DNA of 64,000 bases from Beta vulgaris subsp. vulgaris (Eukaryota; Streptophyta; Magnoliopsida; Caryophyllales; Amaranthaceae): the NCBI RefSeq assembly GCF_026745355.1, contig NC_079204.1, positions 51,322,209-51,386,208 of the forward strand. Reading direction: 5' to 3'. The position numbers were made by a program, and so were the translations under genes. Position 1 is the first letter of the stretch. Each line of letters begins with the position of its first letter. Below the pieces are notes generated by a model that was not told the DNA's origin, did not search any database, and saw only the letters and a list, made by a program, of their open reading frames with translations. Positions 54,929-64,000 of the stretch are shown here, piece after piece.

Positions 54929-57900
54929 TCAAAAACTTCTAGCGACCTTCTCATACAAATCACGAGGCCAATTTTGATGCAGATTGCTCGCCAGGAAATT
55001 TGCAATCTGCGAATGAAAATTTTCACATCAGACAAACTATCGCATCCTATCTACCTATTACTGTGGAAGCAAACTATTCTGTAACCCAATCATATACCAG
55101 TCCCACTTCTCTAGATCCCCCATATCCATGACATGGGAATCAGATAATATGATACTAAACGTGCTAATTGCTAAGCATGTTTTTAAGCAATAACTGGATG
55201 TCAAACTTTCATGTGATGACAAAATCAATAGCTTAGGAAAAAATGTATGATCAGGGAAGAAACAGAGAACAGCGCCTTTATATACCTTTGTTCTTAAGGC
55301 ACGAAGAGATCCATCGGTATCTGTCACATTATCCAAGCAACTAAAGGCAACTCTTAAAAGGTCAGGGACACAAGCCTGGACGTAGGGGGATAGATTCTGG
55401 AAAGAGTCCATGGTCAACCCTTGTGCACGTGGATCCAATGGCAGGAAAGGAAGCTTTGCGATCTCTCGTAATGCATCCAAATGGTGGTCCTGTCGTGCCT
55501 GCTCGTGAATGAACAGTATTGCCTCAAGCTGCCTTAAGACAGTTTCTTGTTCTATAACATGCTCCCTATCTTTTACACTGCACGGATCATTTAAAATAAG
55601 CTACATGTTAGCACAAAGTCGAACCATTACGGCTCTTACAATAGAAAATCTACAAGGCAAAGAGGACTCACTACTATCAGCAATATAAAGGTTTGCGAGA
55701 ACTAAGACAACCAAAAATGCATTATGTAATGCAAATTAAGCAGTAGAAATGATTGGATCTTGTTGGAGAGTGGCGATAAATTCAACCAGTAAATGAAATG
55801 GTGCTGGATGAAAGCTAGTATATGGGATGAGAAGAAGAGCTCGGGTAAACTTAAATTGATGCAATACGCCATCTGGTTTTTATTAGTTTATCCACTTTCT
55901 TTTTTGGGTTGTCCCTCATCAATTTTTTACCCACTTCTTTTTTTCTATTTTTGGAATGGTCCCGCCAATTGTTTATTGTTATCTGGATTTTTGGTCTTAG
56001 ACTATATTTAACTTTCAAGTTTTTGTGAGAAACTATCTTATAAAAAATTTGTTGTCCCAAACTACCTTACTTTTACCATTTTGTTGTTGACAACTACATA
56101 ATGCTGGTTTCCGGCGTTAAGACTTTTTTTTTCCAGTTTTTTTAATGTCACATAATATCACTTGACCTCTTCAAACACTTTTTCATATTCCCCCACCCTA
56201 TTTTCCCCATTTCCCTATGTACTCTCTCTCTCTCGTATCTATGTCGACACTTTTACCACCAATCCACCATTAATTTTCTCTTCTAATACTTAAACTAAAA
56301 TTGAAACAGTCACTCTCTCGATCCTCCTCTCAGTCTCCTCGAATCTCAAGCAATTTCCACAAGGATAATTTGATTTTCTCTCACAATTTTGAACTAGAAA
56401 AAAAAAAGTCAACGCCGAAAACCGGCATAAGGTAGCTGTCAACAATAAAATGGTAAAAGTTAGGTAGTTTGGGACAACAAATTTTTTATAAGGTAGTTTG
56501 TCACAAAAACTTAAAAGTTCAAGGTAATTTGGGACAAAAAATCCTTATTATCTTTACCTTCTCACTCCACTTTTCTTGGCCCACTACATTTCCTTCGATA
56601 TACTATGCCAATAAGTTAATACTTTCTCTCTCCTTTTGTGACCCACATACCTATTTCTCATAAAACTCTATGCCCAAAGAAGTAGGTAAACTAATAAAAA
56701 CCAGAGAGAGTAATTCTCAAGCAGTCTGTTAACTTGCTGCTAATGCTGCAAATTATTAGATATTACCAAAGTATGTGAACTATATAGATTGTTGTGTATG
56801 AATGCATGCATGCATGCATGTGTATGAGTGCCCTGGCTGCACACGCTGCACAAGACATAAACCAAAGTGCTCCTAACAAAAAAGTAATAGAAACAGGAAT
56901 CTGCTGAGTACATAAGGGGAAAATAGATTCTTAATATTCTAGTCCTGCTCAAGTCTAGCCAGTATTTGGCATTACATAAGCTTTTTGGAGTATTAATCAG
57001 GTGAATCTATAATGAGATAAGAATGCACCCAATAATTTTTTTAAAATTATTTGCATGGACAAAATTAAAAAGACATACCTGATTTCAGGATAATATTTGC
57101 ACATCTCTAAGATCTCATTTCCAGAATGGATGAGTGCAGCTGTACGACTATCACCATCCAGTTTACCACGCGACAGTGAGCATATTGCCTCAGATAGGCA
57201 CTTGTTAATTGTATCCAAAGCCATTCCAAATGCACCAACTCTCTTCTGAATTTCTATGGACTGAAAGTCGAAATAGAATGGACATCATAAATAAAATACA
57301 AAACGTAAAAAGACTGGTTATATATTTATAAGCAGGGGAACAGAAGATACATGAATACACTTTCTCCACCAACAATACGGGTAACATTGTATCAAACACC
57401 TAATAATTAGAAAATTAACATGACTTTACTGAAAGATCCTTTATAATAATAACTCAGATCGTTTCACACTCCCCACCATTAAGTCCAAGCAGGGAACTTC
57501 TGGAAACAAAATGATGCTATTGCTACTTTAGGAGGGTGACCACATTTTAAGACATTTGAAAATAGCATATCTGACTACATTTCTAGGCAAAGGAATACTA
57601 ATCAGCTAGCAACATCTATAGTTTGTCATGGCCATGAATCAAAAACGGAAGGTTTGCAAACACAAGTGACTAGATAAAAAGCAGCAATGAAGATTCAAAG
57701 CTTTTAAATATTACTTTGTCATATAAACCAGTTTCCTGACACTGCCGAGCTGCTTCAAGTAGAAACTGCTGCCTTGCAGAAGCATCAGTAAAAAACCGTC
57801 TCAGTTCAGCTTCCTCTCCAGCCCCTCTAGGTCCAAGTAAGAGATGAATTCCATTATCACGTAACAACAACTCTGTAAGAAGCTGCTTCAGCATCAAGCT

Positions 57901-60900
57901 CCTCTGCCTTTGCTGATCTAAACTAACTCTTCCTACCCATGACAACTGGCCACCTCCAACTGCAGCAGCTGCTTGTGCGTAATATTCCAATGCCACAGGA
58001 AGATTCCCAACTCTTACGTATGCAGAACCATACTGCCTAATCATGCTAGATACTTCAGCAAAAGCATCCATCAACCCCGGCTTCTGTCGTGCAGCAACAC
58101 CTTCTGAGAAGACCCCATAATCTGCACATGTAATTGCTATGTGGACTGCATCGATGTTAAACCCTTCACCCATTTCCTTTGACAAGTAGATGACAGATGG
58201 TAACAACTGCACACTTAAAAGCAAAACATATGGATACATAAGAGGGTCCTTCCCACTCTTAGTGTAATACGATGGCTCAAACTTGTTGAGATATGTTTGC
58301 AAATCCTCCAAGGTGTAAGGCACAGATCCCTCATTCAGTACAGAGGAAGAGACAGCATGAGAACTCTCATGTATGGCACACAACTGGAACCAAAGAAAGT
58401 CCTCTATGGTATTAAAAAGATTTGGCAACTCTCTAAGCAGGCGATCAACCTGCCTGCGTGATCCAGAAATCATAGCATAAAGTAGCAATTTCTTTCTGTC
58501 ATACACTGCTCGAGCCCCACGATCACCCATCCTAAACATTTTTTCACATTCTTCAGAAGCAGCAGCAGCTGTGTTTGCAGATACCACACCTCCAGTAGCT
58601 ATCCATTCTGAAAGCTGCCAGAAAAGATGTTATGGAACATACCACCTTTAAGCTACAGAGTACAGAAGATGAACAAGTGATACCTGAGGAGCAAATTGAA
58701 GAGAAACACGAGATGACTGAGCTACACTCTTCGCTTCATCGTAATACCCACTTCTCAAGCAGAAATAAATCTGAAATGATCACGAGGAGAATTTAGCATA
58801 CTTTACAGGCAACAGTTAGACACAAAACCAGTCTTCTACAGTTCTACGACATCAACTGGATGAGATGGTATGCTAATTATGAAACAGAAACCCAGTGCAG
58901 AAACAAATTTCAGAACTTAAACCACAATAAATTCTTGCATGCTAACAGGTTTCAAACAATGCTAACAGGTTTCGAACAATGCTAACAGGTTTCAAACAAT
59001 ATGTAAATTTTGCTAATACATTGATTAAAAGAGATTGTAGCGATGCAAATTTTGAAGCAACACAATCATCCTCCTGATTACTTCACTGATGCATATTGTT
59101 TGAATGATAATGAAACCAAGAAGGATAGTGTTGAAGGTAAGGATAAAAAAGAAAAATAGTGCACATGTTAACAGAAAATCCAGGACCTGTTGCCAAGTTG
59201 TATCTAAAGGAGGTTGCCTCCTGGCGTCAACTGCATCAAAATCTAGAACACCATGATCTCGTAAGCGGATCTGCAAAGAGCAAGCAGTTGATCATAATCC
59301 CGCAATATACACAAAGAATTCTGCAAAACTGTATAGAAACTCAAACTAACCCGAAGAAAGGCACGTATTCTTTGTAGATTACCGACTGAGCCCCCTAGTG
59401 CAGCCTGGTCACAGGAACCAAGTAGTGTAATGCAATAATACCCATGTCAGATATAAGATGCAAGCATTGATGTGTTAACTACAAGATGAAAAGTGGAGGG
59501 GGAAACTGCAAACACAAGCAAAGGTTTGACAATTTCATTTTTCTAACAAATTGAGAATAAGAAGTGGCCATAAGGCCCATAACTACTGCAAGCAGAAAGT
59601 AGTAACAGGAGAGCATACTGCACAAGCATTATTTTTGAGAAACACTTCTCAGAAAAAGCCACTGTTAGGTAGTAACCTGTACAGGATGATTTTGTATTGT
59701 TTCGATCACATGCTTTGAATGTCCCCACTCCAGATGCCGCCTTGCACCACTAACCAATAGCATTTTCTTTGAAACATTTTGCTGAACGTTCAGATCCTCA
59801 CCCACCAATGCCTGCACGTGCCCAATTCATCATGATAAGAGCAAGAAAGATTGATAAAGTTGCAAGTTATAGTTTAGTCAGGAAGATGAACCATCTGATC
59901 TTGCAACTAACCTGCACAAGGTGCCATATCTTCTGCATGCCGACTGATCTCCCCCCAGATGCCTCAAGACCCAGACTTTCAAAAGCAGCCTTGAATGCTG
60001 CAGCAGGCTTTGCAAAAGTAAAGGCAAAAGAACCAGAAGTTAAAGCAATGCTCTGAGAATATAGCATACTCCTTGCAAACAAAGAGTGTTGAGACCATTC
60101 AGCATGAGGCATTCAAAAGAGTCACACTAAGAATCTTTATGATGATGGTCAACATCAAATTAACCGAATTATTAGGAGGTCATATATTTAGTACTTCCTC
60201 CGTTTACTTGTTATTGCAACACTTCCCTTTTATGGCACTTTCAAAATAATTGCCATACTAATTTATTTGGCATTGAGTTCACTCTATCTCTCCCTTCATC
60301 ACATGGGTCCTTTTAATTCTCTCTATGTCTCTCCTCTCCTTGAAAATTGTGCCTCCCCTCCATGTTGCAAGTAAACGGAAGAAATATGAACTAGTAACAA
60401 GAGTCAGGAAAGATAGCAAATAAATATATTGGATTTGAATCAGATTTTTAATAACACCTTGTGAAAAAAACACCAAATTTAATGTTAGCCACCCTAGCTC
60501 AAATTATCAAAGACTTAAAAAACCTGGACATTGTCACACAATTTTCGAATCCGGTTCATGTAGTGTCGTCGTACCATTTTACATTTTGGTTCCATTTTTT
60601 ATTACTTCCTCTACTCTAAAATACCTAATCAGCTAATTGACTTTCGCATACTAACTTAAGATTGCCCATTGACAAGAGTAGCAATTCATTAATTTCCAAA
60701 CTTGTACATAACATAGTATTCTTCTTGTAACTCTCACCAAAAAGATATATAAAGGTAAAAAGTACTCGAGACATTAACTTCACTAAAATTAAAATGAATA
60801 AGGCAACCTCATAAAGTAATTGGAAGCGTATTCTGGACGGATGAAGTAAGTTCGAGAATCTGGATTGCCAACATGAACTAGACTTCTTCAGATTCGAAAT

Positions 60901-63645
60901 CTTAACACAGATTTAATCCATAGAATCACACATATAGACTCAAGTTGACCTAATTAATTGAATGTAAAAAGGTCAAATATTCGAGACATAAAAAAGTTTA
61001 TTTGAGAATTGAACCGATGTGGAGAGGTTTTCTTAGAAACCATTAAGGGTTAGTTTCAAGGAACAACCAATTCAAAGTGTGAACTTAATTGAAAAAACCA
61101 GACATAGAGCAAGGAAAAAGTCTCCTTAGGTCAATTTGCCCAACTACAAACTAAAGGAAAGTGTCTTCATAAGCTATGGGAAAGTAAATACTTTATTAAA
61201 TAAAGATAGAGAGAAGGCTAATTAAACCAGAAACAGATGAGTAACAGCCTAACAAGAAGTGATTGGAACAAGAATGTCTCCTATTTGTCATCATATATTT
61301 TATAGGCTCAGCCCAAGTCCAAAATAAGGTAAACTCAAGGCTGTTTCATTCTATTTCTCAAAGATGTCTGACACCAAATCCTACCAGCTTTTCTAAAAAT
61401 CTTTCTAGGCTTTACCCAGTAAATTATCAGGAGGTAATTATGCACTATCAAAAGAGCTAAACATATATAAACATAGATAAAAAGTTTTAGATAGACATAG
61501 GTATAGACATAAACAACATGCAGTAAATTATGCACTTTTTAGTGCTAGTCTTACTTTAAATGATAAAGCACGCTCCCTAGCACTGTTGAGACTCCTCACA
61601 ACCTCAGCATAAACTGATGATTTTTTCTCCTCGATAGACTTATTAGCATGAGGGACAATCTCCATACTGGAGGGACCATTAAGGGATTGATGAGTGGAAG
61701 CCACTGATACTATTTGACCCGGATAAGTAATTGCACCAGTTGCTTCGCCGGTATTTGAACGTGGTAATGTTGAAATACGACTCAAGCCTTGAAGAAAATC
61801 CCTTTTTTCCTTTTGCCAATCATCCTGTAGAAAACCAACCATAATGTCCAGATAACAATAAGTAGAAAACTTTTTTTGCTCTTGTAGCAGTGAAGCACAT
61901 ACTGCTTTGATTCTTGTAAAAGGAAAAACAAATCGTAAAAGCATAGGAAGTACAAATGTACAATCAATAATTTGAATCAGACTCTAAAAGGCCATAATGG
62001 CCCATGAACAAAGAAACAGGAGAATTACAATATATATTGAAAATGAAAACTATATATGCCTGTAGAGGAAACCACACCACTATGTCAAATTAGGCAAATA
62101 TAGAAAGGGGCTAGGTCATGTTTATGAGGGAGGAGGAGAGTTCAACCACTTGCAATCAAAACGATGCTTCAGTTAAAAAAACTAAAAAAACAAGTCCACA
62201 ATAGGGGAGTAAGAGTGTAAGACAGGCTTATAAATAGCCATTTTCTATCCACCTCTCTAACATTAGAAGAATGTACAAGGGATCTCAATTCTCAGCAGGA
62301 AATCTATCTTCAATTCTCACCACTCGGTAAACTAATGACCACTGGGATGAAATCAGGTAATAAAAAGCTCTCTTGTGCTTGTCTCTAAACCTTTATCTCA
62401 CTACAAAAATAAGCTCTTCCTTCACTGAGGTTAAAAAGGGAATAAGAACGAGTAGAACAAGAAGAAAATACGAAGGGATTCTGAACACAAGTTTGCAAAA
62501 AATAATCTTCAGAAGATGAGACTATAGAGTCAACCTTAATGTTCTTCTCCACTTAAATTTAGCTTGTTCACTGGGACGCTATGACACCAAAAGCATGGTA
62601 CTAAAATTGAACAACTATGTTACCATGACTCTTCATCTTACCTCAAGGTGACATGAGTATGGACTATGGACTCTTGCAAAATCATTCTGGACTAGATGAC
62701 GAAAAAAAGAACAGAAAGAGACCAAGTCTGACACTTGGACATATGACACGAGTATCGGAGTATGAGTAACATAGCTGAACTACAATGAGGCGCACGTGCA
62801 ACAAAAGACTCGTTAATAACGATAAAGCACAAGGCAGAGCAATCAGCTTGGTACACTAACCTCCAAAACCTTCATCATATAGTCATTAAAATTTCTCAGA
62901 TTATCCTTCTGAGCTTCCTGGATGGCTGACAGCATTGCCATCTCATGCACCTGCAGGCAAAATGAAAAAAAAAAATCGATACAAGCAACAACCAAATACC
63001 CATCCCAATAACTCAAGAAATATACAGAACTGCACCAAAGCTGAATAATTGAAACAGATGATGTAAGTTTTTTAACATGAATGAGCTGTAGAACAAAATC
63101 CATATTTTATTGGATTGCAAACTTATTATCAGTTTTAAAAATTGAACAGAATGACACACAAACCTATCTGGAATTCTCTTGGAGTATGGCTTCAGCTAAT
63201 AAGCAGATAGGAAAATGTTCATAAGCAACAACAGCATTAACGTTAAACAAGAAAGTACCTGTTGGAGATACTCCTCAACAGAAGTTGCTTCAGCTGGGAA
63301 AACATCCTCATAGGTGGTCTTCAACATTATATACGAAAAAAAAAAAAAAACTGAGTCAAAGTTGTTCCATACAACAAGGGAAAGAAACTTAGGTATTGTA
63401 AGAATACAGTGAAACTTTCAGAATTTTGTGACAAATACAGCTAGCTCACTTTGCAAGCAATCAAAGAAATAATTACGGAAAAGCAGGACATACTATATCA
63501 ACAAACTATGCCTATTAGAAAAGCTGAGCAGCTAGGATTAAATCCACATACATTAGAAACAATTCAGATAGCAATTACCTTTAATTCGAATGACTTTAAA
63601 TCCCTTGCAAGTTGCTCTGCGTTGATTCCCTCACGAGCCAACAAC
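54929..63645 (-). CDS. NUP93: NUP93 nucleoporin, 13 exons, N-terminus outside window
   Basis: Structural nucleoporin of the inner ring of the nuclear pore (Nic96/Nup93 family), almost wholly alpha-helical. Exons in coding order on the minus strand: 63645-63579, 63318-63259, 62950-62861, 61824-61555, 60007-59912, 59811-59677, 59404-59351, 59270-59187, 58770-58684, 58614-57715, 57260-57079, 55577-55286, 55006-54929 (stop at 54931-54929). All junctions are GT-AG and phases agree, giving about 797 residues. Landmarks: LAREGINAEQLARDLKSFEL, VHEMAMLSAIQEAQKDN, DDWQKEKRDFLQGLSRISTL, FDAVDARRQPPLDTTWQQ, LNKFEPSYYTKSGKDPLMYP, and C-terminal NWPRDLYEKVARSF. About 60 N-terminal residues are missing and must lie right of 64000. 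The 900-base exon holds the core of the helical domain. Introns carry a MULE-like MITE (55985-56544) and a Stowaway-like MITE (60194-60384). Confidence 0.93.
55985..56544. mobile_element. MULE-type MITE in a NUP93 intron
   Basis: The first and last approximately 150 bases are inverted copies; for example AAAAAATTTGTTGTCCCAAA near 56044 has its complement near 56475. The 9-bp flanks TTGTTATCT (55976-55984) and TTATTATCT (56545-56553) differ at one position, as for an older Mutator-type insertion. The middle is UTR-like (CTCTCTCTCTCG region near 56225). It lies in the intron between the exons ending at 57079 and starting at 55577. Confidence 0.78.
56796..56821. repeat. TGCA microsatellite
   Basis: The tetranucleotide ATGC is repeated about five times in a NUP93 intron, followed by GTGTATG. 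Confidence 0.8.
58938..58999. repeat. Three 20-bp tandem repeats in NUP93 intron
   Basis: The unit GCTAACAGGTTTCAAACAAT occurs three times in a row, the middle copy with one change (TTTCG for TTTCA). It lies in the intron between the exons at 59187-59270 and 58684-58770. Confidence 0.85.
60194..60384. mobile_element. Stowaway-like MITE in a NUP93 intron
   Basis: The ends CTTCCTCCGTTTACTTG and CAAGTAAACGGAAGAAA are inverted repeats next to TA dinucleotides (60192-60193, 60385-60386). It lies in the long intron between the exons at 61555-61824 and 59912-60007. Confidence 0.75.
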
Positions 63646-64000
63646 CTGTTGACAGGCAGCAAATAAGGTCCACGCTCCACAGTGGTAGCCGGTAAGCATA
63701 AGGATGAAAAGATAAAAAAAGGATAAAAATGAGGCAGCATATTGTCTTTCTCTTAGTTTAGGAGATTACTAAAGGAGGAAGCATTAAAGAGTTTTAAGTT
63801 CTAACCCTTACCCAGATATCTTTCCGATATTCTCTAATCCTCAAGACCGATCAATCTCAACCCTTATATGGGATCCAATACCTGGTAAAGAGAGTTCCAA
63901 AATCCTTTTTTTTAATTACATTATCGGATTATCCTCACACCAGCCATCCAAACAATTCAAAATCCTTCTTACCCCCTCCCCCCAACTACCGTTATTATAA
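63646..64000. other. NUP93 intron, first exons not in window
   Basis: The complement of this stretch shows no NUP93 N-terminal coding sequence, only AT-rich intron-like DNA leading to the acceptor CTGTCAACAG at 63646. The missing exon or exons are beyond the right edge. Confidence 0.6.

Overview
This window looks like nuclear DNA of a flowering plant, probably a eudicot. The evidence is AT-rich intergenic DNA full of MITEs and other transposons, introns with plant-type GT-AG junctions, a plant-type NUP93 nucleoporin gene, and a tandem array of family-1 UDP-glycosyltransferases (UGTs) of the zeatin O-glucosyltransferase (UGT93-like) type. The species cannot be told from the sequence.

Layout. 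About 1-16.1 kb is a graveyard of mobile DNA: three CACTA-type ends or elements, two hAT-type insertions, a 5'-truncated LINE and a SINE. All of it sits in the remains of an old UGT-bearing segment ('unit A'). From about 16.1 to 48.2 kb lies the array of seven single-exon UGT genes, all on the + strand. UGT1 (16706), UGT3 (31191), UGT5 (39780), UGT6 (43147) and UGT7 (46735) are intact at 473-474 residues. UGT2 (25491) and UGT4 (34758) each carry one frameshift just downstream of the HCGWNS core of the PSPG box. Between UGT1 and UGT2 lies 'unit B' (about 19.4-23.0 kb), a paralogue of unit A with its own set of insertions and a broken UGT 5' end at 22011. From 49.5 to 51.3 kb on the minus strand is a small four-helix TMEM14/FAX-type membrane protein gene with an intron in its 5' UTR. 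From 54.9 kb to the right edge, minus strand, lie 13 exons of NUP93; its first exon or exons lie beyond the window.

How the parts relate. The UGT genes are local duplicates with homologous promoters and 3' flanks. UGT1, UGT6 and UGT7 share two conserved upstream blocks and a TATA box 58-63 bases before the ATG. UGT4 and UGT5 are almost identical over the middle and 3' half of the gene but differ at both ends, which suggests gene conversion. If the enzymes act as their family does, they would O-glucosylate cytokinin-like acceptors in the cytosol; the actual substrate is not readable from sequence. NUP93 and the TMEM14-type gene are unrelated housekeeping neighbours.

Mobile DNA. Many insertions can be delimited to the base because the target-site duplications are visible and because unit A and unit B, or the UGT promoters, serve as empty sites for each other. 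The most notable are two related MULE-type elements (23092-24149 and 53069-53892) with perfect 9-bp duplications and different cargo, a 4.4-kb CACTA element (11254-15628) carrying pieces of at least two host genes, a three-level nest at 29444-30732, a solo LTR at 19799-20421, and a 154-bp insertion between the upstream promoter block and TATA box of UGT6.
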